Positions 37,923 to 48,319 of a DNA stretch of 64,000 nucleotides are shown here, in pieces (within the stretch, counting starts at the first letter, position 1; each line of letters begins with the position of its first letter). The notes under the pieces were generated by a model. That model saw only the letters and a program-made list of their open reading frames with translations. It searched no databases and was not told where the DNA came from. The position numbers and the translations under genes were made by a program. The stretch covers positions 1-64,000 of the forward strand of contig NZ_FMBK01000004.1 of assembly GCF_900095025.1 (NCBI RefSeq), written 5' to 3'. Source of the stretch: Acinetobacter albensis. Its GTDB lineage: Bacteria > Pseudomonadota > Gammaproteobacteria > Pseudomonadales > Moraxellaceae.

Positions 37923-38930
37923 TTAACGGCTGCGATAGGCAAAACGATCGTCCATACGTAAACTAGCTGGTGGCCAGTTTTCTAAACGCATGCCGAGTTG
38001 TAAGCCTTTTGAAGCCAGAACATCTTTGATTTCAGTTAACGATTTTTTACCTAAGTTAGGAGTTTTTAATAACTCTACTTCAGTACGTTGAACCAAATCA
38101 CCGATGTAGTAAATATTTTCTGCTTTCAAACAGTTAGCAGAACGAACAGTAAGCTCTAGATCATCTACTGGACGAAGCAAAATTGGATCCACTTCTTCGC
38201 GAGGTTCTTGAGCAACAGGAGCTTGATCTTTCTGAAGATCAACAAAAATTGCAATTTGTTGTTGCAAGATTGTTGCCGCTTTGCGGATTGCTTCTTCAGG
38301 ATCAACTGTACCATTGGTCTCAAGATCAATGATCAATTTATCAAGGTCAGTACGTTGTTCTACACGCGCATTTTCAACGGTATAAGACACACGTTTGATC
38401 GGGCTATAAGAAGCATCTAACTGTAAACGACCCACTGGGCGAGTTTCGCCTTCTGGGAAACGTGAGTCAGATGTCTCATAACCACGGCCTTGAGAAACTT
38501 TCAGGCGCATTTTTAGTGAGCCTGAAGCACTTAATGTGCCAATCAAATGCTCAGGGTTTACCACTTCAACATTATGAGGTAAACGAAGATCAGCGGCTGT
38601 TACATCACCAGGACCTTGTTTCTCTAATGTCAAATATGCTTCGTTTTGATCGAACAGCTTAATCGACAATCCTTTTAGGTTCAGCAAGAGCTCGACGATG
38701 TCCTGCTGCAAGCCTTCTAAGGTACTGTACTCATGCTCGACCCCTTCTATTTCAACTTCAACCACAGCAGCGCCAGGTAAAGAAGAAAGAAGGATACGAC
38801 GTAAAGCATTACCCAGAGTATGACCGAAGCCACGCTCTAATGGTTCTAGAATCACTTTTGCCGAGGTCCCGCTAGCCGCTTCGACCTTAATCGCTTGCGG
38901 AGTTAGAAACTCATTTGCAGTACGCGTCAT
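37923..38930 (-). CDS. rpoA: RNA polymerase subunit alpha
   Basis: A 335-residue subunit that dimerises to start RNA polymerase assembly and contacts activators and UP elements. The N-terminal domain holds [23 protein letters not shown], and the C-terminal domain holds [22 protein letters not shown]. The tail after that is short, as usual. Lies between rpsD and rplQ in the alpha operon. Confidence 0.99.
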   Translation of the reverse strand: MTRTANEFLTPQAIKVEAASGTSAKVILEPLERGFGHTLGNALRRILLSSLPGAAVVEVEIEGVEHEYSTLEGLQQDIVELLLNLKGLSIKLFDQNEAYLTLEKQGPGDVTAADLRLPHNVEVVNPEHLIGTLSASGSLKMRLKVSQGRGYETSDSRFPEGETRPVGRLQLDASYSPIKRVSYTVENARVEQRTDLDKLIIDLETNGTVDPEEAIRKAATILQQQIAIFVDLQKDQAPVAQEPREEVDPILLRPVDDLELTVRSANCLKAENIYYIGDLVQRTEVELLKTPNLGKKSLTEIKDVLASKGLQLGMRLENWPPASLRMDDRFAYRSR

Positions 38931-38947
38931 TATTGCTACCTCAAGGA

Positions 38948-39574
38948 TTATTTAGAATACAATTCTACAATCAAGCTTTCGTTGATTTCAGCAGGTAAAT
39001 CAGAACGATCCGGTGCAGCTTTGTACGTACCTTCCAACTTAGAATGATCAACTTCCATCCAAGAAGGAATACCACGTTGAGTTGCTAACTCGATTGCGCC
39101 TTTAATACGCAATTGTTGTTTAGCACCTTCGTGAACTGCAACCACGTCACCCGCTTTAACTTGGATTGACGCGATGTTAACGCGACGACCATTTAAAGTG
39201 ATTGAACGGTGAGATACAAGCTGACGAGCTTCTGCACGTGTAGAACCAAAACCCATGCGATAAACGACGTTATCAAGACGGCTTTCAAGCAATTTCAACA
39301 AGTTTTCACCTGTTGCGCCTTTAACACGAGCAGCTTCTTTATAGTAATTACTAAATTGACGTTCTAAAACACCATACGTACGACGTACTTTTTGTTTTTC
39401 ACGTAATTGTAGTGAGTACTCAGATTGTTTACTACCACGAGCTCCACCGTGTTGGCCAGGAGCTTTCGCATGTTTTTTTGTCTTAACATCAAACGGTTTA
39501 ACGCCTGATTTAAGTTGCAGGTCTGTCCCTTCGCGGCGAGAGAGTTTGCATTTTGGACCAATATAACGAGCCAT
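38948..39574 (-). CDS. rpsD: 30S ribosomal protein S4
   Basis: A 208-residue primary 16S rRNA-binding protein. [19 protein letters not shown] and [15 protein letters not shown] are family marks, with the S4 RNA-binding domain from about residue 98 ([12 protein letters not shown]). In E. coli S4 represses the alpha operon at the rpsM leader; here the candidate leader lies at 40361-40410. Follows rpsK by 12 bp. Confidence 0.98.
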   Translation of the reverse strand: MARYIGPKCKLSRREGTDLQLKSGVKPFDVKTKKHAKAPGQHGGARGSKQSEYSLQLREKQKVRRTYGVLERQFSNYYKEAARVKGATGENLLKLLESRLDNVVYRMGFGSTRAEARQLVSHRSITLNGRRVNIASIQVKAGDVVAVHEGAKQQLRIKGAIELATQRGIPSWMEVDHSKLEGTYKAAPDRSDLPAEINESLIVELYSK

Positions 39575-39586
39575 GAATGATTCTCC

Positions 39587-39973
39587 TTAGACGCGACGTT
39601 TTTTAGGTGGACGACAACCGTTGTGCGGGATTGGCGTCACATCGGTAATGCTGTTAATTTTATAACCCACTGCACCTAAAGCACGAACCGCAGATTCACG
39701 ACCAGGACCAGGACCTTTTACAAGGACGTCCAAGTTTTTCAAACCATAATCTAAAGCAGCTTTACCAGCAACTTCAGCAGCTACCTGAGCAGCAAACGGT
39801 GTTGATTTACGTGATCCACGGAAGCCTTGTCCACCTGAGGTGGCCCAAGCCAATGCATTACCTTGACGATCGGTAATAGTCACAATGGTGTTATTAAAAG
39901 AAGCGTGAATGTGTGCGACACCTTCAGAGACGGTACGAGTGACCTTCTTGCGTGCGCGAGTATCTTTAGCCAT
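39587..39973 (-). CDS. rpsK: 30S ribosomal protein S11
   Basis: A 128-residue protein of the platform of the small subunit. [22 protein letters not shown] and the C-terminal [18 protein letters not shown] are diagnostic. Lies between rpsM and rpsD. Confidence 0.98.
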   Translation of the reverse strand: MAKDTRARKKVTRTVSEGVAHIHASFNNTIVTITDRQGNALAWATSGGQGFRGSRKSTPFAAQVAAEVAGKAALDYGLKNLDVLVKGPGPGRESAVRALGAVGYKINSITDVTPIPHNGCRPPKKRRV

Positions 39974-39992
39974 CTTTTAGCTTCCAGAAATC

Positions 39993-40349
39993 TTATTTCT
40001 TAATAGGTTTGCGCGGACCTTTACGGGTACGTGCGTTAGTTTTGGTGCGTTGTCCACGGACAGGCAAGCTGCGACGATGACGAAGACCACGATAGCAGCC
40101 TAAATCCATTAAACGTTTAATGTTCATGGAAATTTCGCGACGTAAATCACCTTCGGTCGGAACCTTGGTAATTTCTGCACGAATCGCATCAAGTTGAGCA
40201 TCATCCAATTCACGAATCTTAGTTGTAGTCGGAATACCAACAGCCGCTAAGATGTTCTTAGCAGTATGGCGACCAATACCAAAAATATACGTGAGGGAGA
40301 TAACAGCATGCTTGTTATCCGGAATGTTTACACCGGCAATACGAGCCAT
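39993..40349 (-). CDS. rpsM: 30S ribosomal protein S13
   Basis: A 118-residue protein of the head of the small subunit. [33 protein letters not shown] and the C-terminal [15 protein letters not shown] are diagnostic. First gene of the alpha operon. GGAG lies seven bases upstream of the ATG, directly after the T-run of a terminator-like hairpin, so initiation may be tied to leader folding. Confidence 0.98.
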   Translation of the reverse strand: MARIAGVNIPDNKHAVISLTYIFGIGRHTAKNILAAVGIPTTTKIRELDDAQLDAIRAEITKVPTEGDLRREISMNIKRLMDLGCYRGLRHRRSLPVRGQRTKTNARTRKGPRKPIKK

Positions 40350-40360
40350 TCACTTTCTCC

Positions 40361-40410
40361 AAAAAGGCGGTAGAGATAATCAACCGCCCGACAAAAACCT
40401 TGAGGGGCGG
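40361..40410 (-). promoter_or_regulatory. candidate alpha-operon leader switch (alternative hairpins)
   Basis: Read on the minus strand, CCGCCC (40410-40405) can pair with GGGCGG (40389-40384). The overlapping GGCGGT (40388-40383) can instead pair with ACCGCC (40371-40366), which is followed by T5 (40365-40361) and then the rpsM GGAG. The two pairings cannot form together, so one could act as antiterminator and the other as terminator. In E. coli this position is the S4-controlled alpha leader. Structure is seen; function is inferred. Confidence 0.5.
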
Positions 40411-40440
40411 ATATTAACCTAATTCACCTACTGAAATCAA
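40411..40440 (-). promoter_or_regulatory. weak candidate internal promoter upstream of rpsM
   Basis: On the minus strand TTGATT and TAATAT are 18 bp apart. If used, transcription would start near 40404 and the RNA would lack the first strand of the leader hairpin described at 40361-40410. The match is weak. Confidence 0.25.
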
Positions 40441-40455
40441 CAGGTCTTGATTAGA

Positions 40456-40572
40456 TTAACCTTGACGCTGCTTATGACGAGGTTCAGCGCTACAAATCAC
40501 GCGGATAACCCCATTACGACGGATAACTTTGCAGCTACCACAAATTTTTTTTACAGAAGCTTGTACTTTCAT
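40456..40572 (-). CDS. rpmJ: 50S ribosomal protein L36
   Basis: A 38-residue protein beginning [19 protein letters not shown] and ending PRHKQRQG. Cysteines at 11, 14 and 27 and His33 make the zinc-binding (C+) form. It lies between secY and rpsM, the usual place. Confidence 0.97.
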
Positions 40573-40591
40573 GATGAAACCTCAAGTGCGC

Positions 40592-41950
40592 TTATCCCTT
40601 AGGATGAGCAGTCGTTTTTCTCATTAACGTTTGATTATCATATTGGTGTGAAGTCAGATGTGCTTGAAGCTGAGCCATAAAGTCCATCACGACTACCACA
40701 ACGATGAGTAAAGAGGTACCACCCAAAGAGAATGGAATACCAAATGAACTCTGTAATACCATCGGCATTAAACAAATCACTGTGATATAAATCGCGCCAA
40801 TAAAGGTCAAACGATTAAGAATATGATCTAAGTAACGAGCAGTTTGCTCACCTGGTCGAATTCCAGGCACATAAGCTCCGCTGCGTTTCAAGTTCTCTGA
40901 AACTTCTTTCGGACTAAATACCAGTGCCGTATAGAAGTAGCAGAAAAAGATAATTAACGCACCAAAGAGCACCAAATACAACGGCTGTCCAGGCGACAAT
41001 ACCAATGCCAAGTCTTGCAGACTTCGCTTGACAATCCCTGCACTCGGATCAGAACTTCCCACCCATTGACCTAAGCTCGCGGGGAACAAAAGCAATGAAC
41101 TTGCAAAAATTGCGGGAATCACACCGGCCATATTAATTTTTAATGGCAAATGTGTCTGCTGTGCAGTAAATACACGACGACCTTGTTGTTTTTGAGCGTA
41201 ATTGACTGGTATACGACGTTGTGCTTTTTCAATAAACACAATCGCTGCTAATACACCAATAGATAGAAGACCAAATACTACCAAGCCGATAAGACTGGTT
41301 TGGCCATTATCTACAGATGATAAAGACTGCATAATTAAATTTGGCAATCCTGCAACAATACCCGCGAAAATGATCATGGATATACCATTACCCACTCCAC
41401 GTTCAGTAATTTGCTCACCTAACCACATTAAGAACATGGTACCTGCAACCAGTGAAGTTACTGCAGGAATATAAAAAGCAAGACCAGCAGTCAAAGTAAT
41501 ACCTTGACTAATAAGTCCTGCGCACATTCCAACAGACTGTACTAATGCAAGTAACAATGTGCCTTGTCGCGTATATTGATTAATCTTACGCTTACCCTGC
41601 TCGCCTTCTTTCTTTAAAGCTTCTAGCGAAGGAACAACCGTCGACATTAACTGCACAATAATTGAAGCAGAAATGTAAGGCATAATCCCTAAAGCAAGGA
41701 TGGACATTCGCTCTAATGCACCACCCGAAAACATATTAAACAAACCAAGGATCGTGCCCTGGTTTGCATTAAAAAGGTTTTCAAGTGCGGCATTATTAAT
41801 GCCTGGTACTGGAATATGTGCCCCTAGTCGAAAGACCATCAACGCCCCAATCAGGAACATCATTCGGCGAATAATTTCACGATATTTCACATGAAATGGC
41901 TGCCCTTTCATCATGTTAACATGACCTGAAGAACTAGGAGACATAGACAC
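40592..41950 (-). CDS. secY: protein translocase subunit SecY
   Basis: The 452-residue channel of the Sec translocon, with ten membrane segments. [13 protein letters not shown] near the N-terminus, [12 protein letters not shown], and the cytoplasmic-loop GIRPGEQT are conserved. It moves unfolded proteins across the inner membrane with SecE, SecG and SecA. Lies between rplO and rpmJ in the spc group. Confidence 0.98.
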   Translation of the reverse strand: MSMSPSSSGHVNMMKGQPFHVKYREIIRRMMFLIGALMVFRLGAHIPVPGINNAALENLFNANQGTILGLFNMFSGGALERMSILALGIMPYISASIIVQLMSTVVPSLEALKKEGEQGKRKINQYTRQGTLLLALVQSVGMCAGLISQGITLTAGLAFYIPAVTSLVAGTMFLMWLGEQITERGVGNGISMIIFAGIVAGLPNLIMQSLSSVDNGQTSLIGLVVFGLLSIGVLAAIVFIEKAQRRIPVNYAQKQQGRRVFTAQQTHLPLKINMAGVIPAIFASSLLLFPASLGQWVGSSDPSAGIVKRSLQDLALVLSPGQPLYLVLFGALIIFFCYFYTALVFSPKEVSENLKRSGAYVPGIRPGEQTARYLDHILNRLTFIGAIYITVICLMPMVLQSSFGIPFSLGGTSLLIVVVVVMDFMAQLQAHLTSHQYDNQTLMRKTTAHPKG

Positions 41951-41956
41951 TAGCGA

Positions 41957-42397
41957 TTACTCCTCGACTTTGCCGCCAGCAGCTTCAACAGCAGCTTTAG
42001 CGCCTTTAGTCAATGCAACACCTTGAACAGTGAATGCACGAGTAATTTCACCAGAAAGTACGATACGAGCACGAATCATATCTTTACGTACAACATTCGC
42101 TGCTTTTAAAGTTTCAAGTGAAACAACATCACCTTCAACTTTAGCAAGCTCTGACAAACGTACTTCAGCAGTTTTTAAAGCAATTTGGCTCGTAAAACCG
42201 AATTTAGGCAAACGACGATATAACGCAGTTTGACCACCTTCAAATCCTGGACGAGTACCACCGCTTTTACGTGAATTCTGACCTTTAACACCACGGCCAC
42301 CAGTCTTACCAACGCCCGAACCAATACCACGGCCTAGACGAAGATTATCACGTTTTGCACCTTCAGCAGGTGCAAGCTCATTTAAACGCAGAGTCAT
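41957..42397 (-). CDS. rplO: 50S ribosomal protein L15
   Basis: A 146-residue protein: [18 protein letters not shown], then the Gly-rich [18 protein letters not shown] and [14 protein letters not shown] block ([11 protein letters not shown]). The stop is six bases before secY. Confidence 0.98.
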   Translation of the reverse strand: MTLRLNELAPAEGAKRDNLRLGRGIGSGVGKTGGRGVKGQNSRKSGGTRPGFEGGQTALYRRLPKFGFTSQIALKTAEVRLSELAKVEGDVVSLETLKAANVVRKDMIRARIVLSGEITRAFTVQGVALTKGAKAAVEAAGGKVEE

Positions 42398-42400
42398 GGC

Positions 42401-42577
42401 TTATTCCTCTACACTAACCATATAGTAAACTTTGTTGACCATACCACGGTTAGAAGGTGTATCTTGAACTTCTACAGTATGACCAATACGACGCAGACCT
42501 AGACCTTGTAGGCAAAGTTTGTGATTTTTCAAACGATGCGAAGAAGATTTAGTCTGGGTAACTTTAATCGTTTTCAT
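42401..42577 (-). CDS. rpmD: 50S ribosomal protein L30
   Basis: A 58-residue protein reading [20 protein letters not shown] at its start and ending [29 protein letters not shown] is the L30 signature. It lies between rpsE and rplO as in E. coli. Confidence 0.97.
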   Translation of the reverse strand: MKTIKVTQTKSSSHRLKNHKLCLQGLGLRRIGHTVEVQDTPSNRGMVNKVYYMVSVEE

Positions 42578-42583
42578 GATTGA

Positions 42584-43081
42584 TTACCCTTGAATTTGTG
42601 CTACTGAAAGACCACGTTTCGCAGCGACTTTCTCAGGAGAAGTCATATCACGCAAACCTTTAAAAGTTGCGTTAACTACGTTAGCAGCATTTGTAGAACC
42701 ATAACATTTTGTTAATACGTTACGTACACCAACAGCCTCTAAAACTGCGCGCATAGCACCACCAGCGATTACACCAGTACCTTCAGATGCAGGCTGCATG
42801 TAAACACGGCTTGCACCATGACGAGCATTAATAGGGTGTTGAACAGTACCGTCAACAAGCTCAACAGTAATCATGTTGCGACGAGCAGCTTCAAGTGCTT
42901 TAGAAATAGCAGCTGGAACTTCACGCGCTTTACCACGACCAAAACCTACGCGACCATTACCATCACCTACCACAGTCAATGCTGTGAAAGAAAAGATACG
43001 ACCACCTTTAACAACTTTGGCTACACGATCAACGGCAACCAGCTTTTCAACAAGACCTTCGTTTTGTTCAACTTTAGCCAT
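42584..43081 (-). CDS. rpsE: 30S ribosomal protein S5
   Basis: A 165-residue protein. [21 protein letters not shown] is the S5 RNA-binding block, with [14 protein letters not shown] and [10 protein letters not shown] the C-terminal fold. Ends six bases before rpmD. Confidence 0.98.
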   Translation of the reverse strand: MAKVEQNEGLVEKLVAVDRVAKVVKGGRIFSFTALTVVGDGNGRVGFGRGKAREVPAAISKALEAARRNMITVELVDGTVQHPINARHGASRVYMQPASEGTGVIAGGAMRAVLEAVGVRNVLTKCYGSTNAANVVNATFKGLRDMTSPEKVAAKRGLSVAQIQG

Positions 43082-43083
43082 GA

Positions 43084-43434
43084 TTAGAACTCCAAGCCGT
43101 TTTCACGAGCAGCATCAGCCAAGGCTTTGATACGACCATGATATTTAAAACCAGAACGGTCAAATGCAACTTTAGTAACACCAGCTGCTTTAGCGCGTTC
43201 TGCGATTAGAGCACCTACTTTAGTTGCTGCATCAACGTTACCAGTTGTACCAGCACGTAAAGTAGCATCTAAAGTCGAAGCTTGCGCTAAAACTTTGCCA
43301 CCATCTGCTGAGATAACTTGTGCATAGATGTGACGCGGAGTGCGGTTTACACACAAGCGAGTCGCACCCAATGCACGGATGTGCAAGCGTGTGCTTTTCG
43401 CACGACGCAAACGGGATTGTTTCTTTTCGTTCAT
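43084..43434 (-). CDS. rplR: 50S ribosomal protein L18
   Basis: A 116-residue 5S rRNA-binding protein. [20 protein letters not shown] and the C-terminal [20 protein letters not shown] are diagnostic. Ends two bases before rpsE starts. Confidence 0.98.
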   Translation of the reverse strand: MNEKKQSRLRRAKSTRLHIRALGATRLCVNRTPRHIYAQVISADGGKVLAQASTLDATLRAGTTGNVDAATKVGALIAERAKAAGVTKVAFDRSGFKYHGRIKALADAARENGLEF

Positions 43435-43448
43435 AAGAACCTCGCGCC

Positions 43449-43982
43449 TTATTTCTTCTTAGCTTCTTTACGAAGAACAACTTCATCCGAATAACGAACA
43501 CCTTTACCTTTATAAGGCTCTGGTTCACGATATGAACGGATATCTGCAGCTACTTGACCCAACATATGTTTGCTTGCTGATTTCAAAATGATTTCAGTAG
43601 CTGTTGGAGTTTCAGCAGTTACACCTTCAGGAAGTTTGTAATCGATAGGGTGTGAATAACCAAGGTTAAGGTGAACAACATCACCTTTAACCGCAGCTTT
43701 ATAACCAACACCGATTAGTTGTAACTTACGTTCGAAGCCTTCACTAACACCCTTAACAAGGTTGTTAAGAACAGCGCGAGCTGTACCAGCTTGCATCCAA
43801 GCGTCTTTCGACTCTTTAACTGGAGCAACTTGAAGATTACCTTCTTCCTGTTTAAGCTCGACCAGCGCATGCAGGTTGAAAGACAAAGTACCTTTGCTGC
43901 CTTTCACTTCGACCTGCCGGCCGTTCTGAGTAACTGTTACGCCGTTAGGCACAGTTACTGGGGCTTTAGCCACACGAGACAT
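43449..43982 (-). CDS. rplF: 50S ribosomal protein L6
   Basis: A 177-residue protein with the two L6 domains; [21 protein letters not shown] and the end [16 protein letters not shown] are signatures. It sits between rpsH and rplR. Confidence 0.98.
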   Translation of the reverse strand: MSRVAKAPVTVPNGVTVTQNGRQVEVKGSKGTLSFNLHALVELKQEEGNLQVAPVKESKDAWMQAGTARAVLNNLVKGVSEGFERKLQLIGVGYKAAVKGDVVHLNLGYSHPIDYKLPEGVTAETPTATEIILKSASKHMLGQVAADIRSYREPEPYKGKGVRYSDEVVLRKEAKKK

Positions 43983-43995
43983 GAGGAATCACCTA

Positions 43996-44391
43996 TTAAG
44001 AAACAAAAGCAATAACTTCACCACCGATGCCCGCAGCACGTGCAGCGCGATCAGTCATGATGCCTTTGCTTGTAGAAACAATTGCAATACCTAAACCTTG
44101 CTTAACGCTTGGAAGTGCATCTTTACCGCGATATTGACGTAAACCTGGACGGCTTACGCGTTTCACAGTTTCGATAACTGGTTTGCCTTCAAAATATTTT
44201 AACGTAATCGTTAAAGTTGCCTTACCTTCAGCATCAGCAACTTCTACGTTAGAAATATAACCCTCTTGTTGAAGAACGTTAGCAATAGCTACCTTCAACT
44301 TAGAGTTGGGCATAGAAACGGTCTGTTTCTTTGCCATTTGTGCGTTACGAACACGGGTTAACATGTCGGCAACGGTATCTTGCATACTCAT
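43996..44391 (-). CDS. rpsH: 30S ribosomal protein S8
   Basis: A 131-residue protein: [17 protein letters not shown] at the N-terminus and [21 protein letters not shown] at the C-terminus. S8 is the translational repressor of the spc operon in E. coli. Here I did not identify its mRNA site with confidence. Confidence 0.98.
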   Translation of the reverse strand: MSMQDTVADMLTRVRNAQMAKKQTVSMPNSKLKVAIANVLQQEGYISNVEVADAEGKATLTITLKYFEGKPVIETVKRVSRPGLRQYRGKDALPSVKQGLGIAIVSTSKGIMTDRAARAAGIGGEVIAFVS

Positions 44392-44404
44392 TTATAGTCG
44401 CTCC

Positions 44405-44710
44405 TTACCAGCTTGCCTTAACAACGCCCGGTACATCACCTTGCATTACTGTTTCACGTAGTTTGTTACGGCTTAGACCGAACTTACGGAAGTAACCATG
44501 AGGACGACCAGTTAAACCACAACGGTTACGAAGACGTACTGGAGACGCATTACGTGGTAATGCTTGTAACTTCAAAGTCGCTTCAAAACGCTCTTCGTCA
44601 GTTGCATTTACATTTGCAATCGTTGCTTTTAACTCAGCACGTTTTGCAGCAAATTTAGCAACTGTCTTTTCGCGTTTTAATTCGCGATTAATCATACTTC
44701 TCTTAGCCAT
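44405..44710 (-). CDS. rpsN: 30S ribosomal protein S14
   Basis: A 101-residue protein, the long, zinc-free (C-) form: only one Cys, in [21 protein letters not shown], which is the S14 signature. It lies between rplE and rpsH. Confidence 0.98.
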   Translation of the reverse strand: MAKRSMINRELKREKTVAKFAAKRAELKATIANVNATDEERFEATLKLQALPRNASPVRLRNRCGLTGRPHGYFRKFGLSRNKLRETVMQGDVPGVVKASW

Positions 44711-44719
44711 ATCGACCTC

Positions 44720-45256
44720 TTATTTGAACGGGAAGCCGAATGCACGCATAAGCGCACGGCCTTCGTCATCAGTACGAGCAGTCGTAGTAATGGTAATATC
44801 CATACCACGAATACGATCAATCTTATCGAAATCGATTTCAGGGAACATGATTTGTTCCTTCAAACCCATCGAATAGTTACCACGACCATCAAACGACTTC
44901 GCAGAAAAACCGCGGAAGTCACGAATACGTGGGATTGCGATCGCGATCAAACGGTCTAAGAATTCGTACATACGTTCGCCGCGTAAAGTAACTTTACAAC
45001 CGATCGGCCAACCATCACGGATTTTAAAACCCGCAATCGATTTACGCGCTAATGTAAGAACTGGCTTTTGACCTGCAATTGCTTGCATATCAGAAAGAGC
45101 GCCATCTAACAATTTCTTGTCAGCTGATGCAGCACCAACGCCCATATTAATGGTAATTTTGGTAATGCGAGGAATTTCCATCACATTCTTAACGCCCAAT
45201 TGCTCTAATAACTGAGCTTTAAGTTCGTCGTTATAACGTGTTTTAAGTCTGGCCAT
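44720..45256 (-). CDS. rplE: 50S ribosomal protein L5
   Basis: A 178-residue 5S rRNA-binding protein. [31 protein letters not shown] and the C-terminal [19 protein letters not shown] are diagnostic. Ends nine bases before rpsN starts. Confidence 0.98.
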   Translation of the reverse strand: MARLKTRYNDELKAQLLEQLGVKNVMEIPRITKITINMGVGAASADKKLLDGALSDMQAIAGQKPVLTLARKSIAGFKIRDGWPIGCKVTLRGERMYEFLDRLIAIAIPRIRDFRGFSAKSFDGRGNYSMGLKEQIMFPEIDFDKIDRIRGMDITITTTARTDDEGRALMRAFGFPFK

Positions 45257-45272
45257 AGCCTAGTTCAACCTA

Positions 45273-45593
45273 TTACTTCGCTACCGCCACTGATTCACCA
45301 TTTGATTTGAATACGCGAGTTTTCACGCCTTCAGCATCAACTTGGTAACCAACACGGTCAGCCTTTTGGGTTGTAGCATTAAAAATTGCCACGTTTGAGA
45401 TATGAAGCGTAGCTTCCTGAGTTACGATGCTGCCTTCAGCGCCAGTAGCTCGGTTCGGCTTTTGATGCTTCTTCACCAAATTAAGGCCTTCAACCTTAAC
45501 TCGATCATTTGAAACAGACAAAACAGTTCCCTGTTTGCCTTTTTCTTTACCTGCGATCACAATAATTTGATCGCCTTTTTTAATCTTAGCCAT
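45273..45593 (-). CDS. rplX: 50S ribosomal protein L24
   Basis: A 106-residue protein with the KOW motif [19 protein letters not shown] near the N-terminus and VKKHQKPN after it. It lies between rplN and rplE. Confidence 0.97.
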   Translation of the reverse strand: MAKIKKGDQIIVIAGKEKGKQGTVLSVSNDRVKVEGLNLVKKHQKPNRATGAEGSIVTQEATLHISNVAIFNATTQKADRVGYQVDAEGVKTRVFKSNGESVAVAK

Positions 45594-45602
45594 GAGTGCC
45601 TC

Positions 45603-45971
45603 TTATAGAACTTCAGGAGCCAATGAAATGATTTTCATGAACTGTTCGGTACGAAGTTCACGAGTCACTGGTCCGAAAATACGAGTTGCAATCGGCGCTT
45701 TGTTGTTGTTCAAAATAACAGCAGCGTTATCATCGAAACGAATAACTGAACCATCTGAACGACGGATGCCGAATTTTGTACGTACAACTACAGCATTCAT
45801 TACGTCGCCTTTTTTAACACGGCCACGCGGAATTGCTTCTTTTACAGTAACTTTAATAATATCGCCAACAGAAGCATAACGACGGTGTGAACCACCTAGT
45901 ACTTTAATACATTGTACGCGGCGAGCACCACTGTTGTCTGCTACGTCGAGCATACTTTCGGTTTGAATCAT
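45603..45971 (-). CDS. rplN: 50S ribosomal protein L14
   Basis: A 122-residue protein: [20 protein letters not shown] to the end. I chose ATG 45971 with GGAG upstream; a longer frame from 46004 does not fit the family. A long hairpin (45991-46048) ends about 20 bases before this start. Confidence 0.98.
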   Translation of the reverse strand: MIQTESMLDVADNSGARRVQCIKVLGGSHRRYASVGDIIKVTVKEAIPRGRVKKGDVMNAVVVRTKFGIRRSDGSVIRFDDNAAVILNNNKAPIATRIFGPVTRELRTEQFMKIISLAPEVL

Positions 45972-45990
45972 TGCCCTACTCCAAAACCGA

Positions 45991-46048
45991 GCATCACCGG
46001 TCACAATTTCGAAAGGCTCAAAGAGTACTCGAAATTAACCGATGATGC
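45991..46048 (-). promoter_or_regulatory. long hairpin in the rpsQ-rplN gap
   Basis: An outer stem of 11 pairs with one mismatch (GCATCACCGGT with ACCGATGATGC) leads, after a small bulge, to an inner perfect eight-pair stem AATTTCGA / TCGAAATT, with a further CTC/GAG pair in the loop. There is no T-run, so it is not an intrinsic terminator. It ends about 20 bases before the rplN start. It may affect rplN translation or processing of the long mRNA; this is inferred. Confidence 0.55.
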
Positions 46049-46063
46049 AACAAGAACGTCTAA

Positions 46064-46321
46064 TTACTCAGCAGCAGCTTCAATAACTTCCACTAAAGTC
46101 CAAGCTTTAGTTTTAGAAATTGGGCGGCTTTCTTTAATGGTTACAACATCGCCAGTTTTAGCAGTGTTATTCTCATCATGAGCGTGTAATTTAGTTGAAC
46201 GGCGGATTGATTTGCCATACAACGGGTGTTGAACGCGGCGTTCAATAAGCACAACAATAGACTTGTCCATTTTGTCGCTTACGACCTTGCCGGTTAACGT
46301 GCGAACTGTTTGTTCACTCAT
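46064..46321 (-). CDS. rpsQ: 30S ribosomal protein S17
   Basis: An 85-residue protein. [20 protein letters not shown] and [18 protein letters not shown] are typical. It overlaps rpmC by four bases (46318-46321). A gap of 92 bp follows before rplN; in E. coli this is the S10/spc boundary. Confidence 0.98.
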   Translation of the reverse strand: MSEQTVRTLTGKVVSDKMDKSIVVLIERRVQHPLYGKSIRRSTKLHAHDENNTAKTGDVVTIKESRPISKTKAWTLVEVIEAAAE

Positions 46322-46515
46322 TGTCCGTTCCCCTGTTTTTCGGTAAGGAGTGTCTTGATGCGAGCAATAGTTTTACGAGTAAGCGCAACTTCATGCGATT
46401 TACCCAATTGACCAGTTGCTTTCGCCATACGAAGACGGAATTGGTTAAGCTGTTGCTCATCAAGCAAAGCTGTCAACTCTTCTACCGATTTTTCACGTAG
46501 ATCATTAGTTTTCAT
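46318..46515 (-). CDS. rpmC: 50S ribosomal protein L29
   Basis: A 65-residue protein; [16 protein letters not shown] and [16 protein letters not shown] are the L29 marks. It overlaps rpsQ by four bases and touches rplP by one base, so translation is coupled. Confidence 0.97.
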   Translation of the reverse strand: MKTNDLREKSVEELTALLDEQQLNQFRLRMAKATGQLGKSHEVALTRKTIARIKTLLTEKQGNGQ

Positions 46516-46928
46516 TACATTACCGTCCGAGTCACGATAGTGGTTTTAAACGGAAGCTTCGCAGCAGCAAGCGTAAATGCTTCACGCGCTAACTCTTCGC
46601 TTACACCATCCATTTCGTACAAGATTTTACCTGGTTTGATTTGGCAAACCCAGTATTCCACAGAACCTTTACCTTTACCCATACGTACTTCTAATGGTTT
46701 TTGAGTAATTGGTTTATCTGGGAAAACACGGATAAAGATCTTACCACCACGTTTTACACGACGGCTAATTGTACGACGCGCAGCTTCAATTTGACGCGCA
46801 GTCATTTGACCACGTTCAACTGCTTTAAGCGCAATAGAACCAAAAGATACAGTGCTACCACGATGCGCTAGACCAGTGTTACGGCCTTTTTGTACCTTAC
46901 GGAATTTAGTACGTTTAGGTTGCAACAT
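46515..46928 (-). CDS. rplP: 50S ribosomal protein L16
   Basis: A 137-residue protein: [20 protein letters not shown] and [21 protein letters not shown] are diagnostic. AGGAG lies upstream of the ATG. Follows rpsC by three bases. Confidence 0.98.
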   Translation of the reverse strand: MLQPKRTKFRKVQKGRNTGLAHRGSTVSFGSIALKAVERGQMTARQIEAARRTISRRVKRGGKIFIRVFPDKPITQKPLEVRMGKGKGSVEYWVCQIKPGKILYEMDGVSEELAREAFTLAAAKLPFKTTIVTRTVM

Positions 46929-46931
46929 GGA

Positions 46932-47684
46932 TTATTCTCCTTTTTCAGCAGAACGATCATTGCGACGACCACGACGCTCTTGACCTTCACCACGACCGCG
47001 ACCACGTTTAGCTGGACGATCTTCAGCAGGAGCAGGGTTCATGACTTGTTTCATGCCACCTAAAATCTCGCCACGGAAAATCCAAACTTTAACGCCAATC
47101 GTACCGTAAGTTGTTTCAGCACGCATAGTAGAGTAGTCGATGTCTGCACGAAGTGTATGTAAAGGTACACGACCTTCACGATACCATTCAGTACGCGCAA
47201 TCTCTGCACCACCTAAACGACCAGAAACTTCAACTTTGATACCTTTAGCACCAGCACGCATTGAGTTTTGAACCGCACGCTTCATAGCACGACGGAACAT
47301 TACACGTTTCTCTAATTGAGAAGCAATTGCTTCAGCAACTAGACGAGCGTCTAAATCTGGGCGATCAATTTCGTTGATACTTACTTGTGCAGGAACACCC
47401 ATAATAGATGTTAATTCACGCTGTAGTTTCTCAATGTCTTCGCCTTTTTTACCGATTACGATACCAGGACGAGCAGTGCTAATAGTAATTTTAGCAGCAC
47501 CTGTTGGACGTTCGATAAGAATTTTGCTGATCATCGCATTTTTAAGTTTTTTAGTTAAAAACTCACGAACTTGAAGATCTTTAAGCAAATATTCAGCGTA
47601 TTGTTTCGGACTCGCATACCAGTTAGCGTTATGACGTTTCACAACACCTAGGCGGATACCGATTGGATGAACCTTCTGACCCAT
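46932..47684 (-). CDS. rpsC: 30S ribosomal protein S3
   Basis: A 250-residue protein with a KH domain ([17 protein letters not shown]) and a C-terminal S3 domain ([22 protein letters not shown]). A basic, Gly/Arg-rich tail ([20 protein letters not shown]) extends beyond the usual E. coli end. The stop lies three bases before rplP. Confidence 0.98.
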   Translation of the reverse strand: MGQKVHPIGIRLGVVKRHNANWYASPKQYAEYLLKDLQVREFLTKKLKNAMISKILIERPTGAAKITISTARPGIVIGKKGEDIEKLQRELTSIMGVPAQVSINEIDRPDLDARLVAEAIASQLEKRVMFRRAMKRAVQNSMRAGAKGIKVEVSGRLGGAEIARTEWYREGRVPLHTLRADIDYSTMRAETTYGTIGVKVWIFRGEILGGMKQVMNPAPAEDRPAKRGRGRGEGQERRGRRNDRSAEKGE

Positions 47685-47685
47685 A

Positions 47686-48018
47686 TCAAACCCCTACCTT
47701 AACGGTGATGTGACAAGTACGCTTAGTAATACGATCTGCACGGCCTTTGGCACGTGGCATAATACGTTTCAGGCTAACGCCCTCATCAACGTAGATCGTA
47801 GAAACTTTAAGGTCGTCTACATCTAAACTGTTATTGTGTTCAGCGTTTGCAACTGCAGATTCCAATGCTTTTTTCACTATCGCTGCAGCTTTTTTATTGC
47901 TGAAGTTCAAGATATTTAAAGCGTGGGCAATAGATTTGCCACGGATTAAATCTGCAACCAAACGTGCTTTTTGTGCCGAGATAGCGGCACCGCGTAACTT
48001 AGCAGTAACTTCCATCAT
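47686..48018 (-). CDS. rplV: 50S ribosomal protein L22
   Basis: A 110-residue protein lining the exit tunnel. [19 protein letters not shown] and [17 protein letters not shown] are diagnostic. The first two codons are both ATG; the second (48015) has the better spacing from AAGG. It ends one base before rpsC starts. Confidence 0.98.
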   Translation of the reverse strand: MMEVTAKLRGAAISAQKARLVADLIRGKSIAHALNILNFSNKKAAAIVKKALESAVANAEHNNSLDVDDLKVSTIYVDEGVSLKRIMPRAKGRADRITKRTCHITVKVGV

Positions 48019-48024
48019 AGCACC

Positions 48025-48300
48025 TTAACGTTTAGATTTCTTATCAACACCGTGACCACGATAGGTACGAGTTGGCGCGAATTCACCGAGTTTATGACCA
48101 ACCATATGCTCAGATACAATTACCGGAACATGGTTACGACCATTATGAACAGAAATTGTTAAACCAACAAAATCTGGGAGTATCATCGAACGACGCGACC
48201 AAGTTTTGATCGGCTTACGGTTATTAGCCGCGATAGCCGCTTCAACCTTAGCGAACAAGTGCGCATCGACGAATGGGCCTTTTTTCAGAGAACGAGGCAT
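48025..48300 (-). CDS. rpsS: 30S ribosomal protein S19
   Basis: A 91-residue protein: [20 protein letters not shown] and the C-terminal [18 protein letters not shown]. It lies between rplB and rplV. Confidence 0.98.
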   Translation of the reverse strand: MPRSLKKGPFVDAHLFAKVEAAIAANNRKPIKTWSRRSMILPDFVGLTISVHNGRNHVPVIVSEHMVGHKLGEFAPTRTYRGHGVDKKSKR

Positions 48301-48319
48301 TGTCAGATTCCTTTACTTG

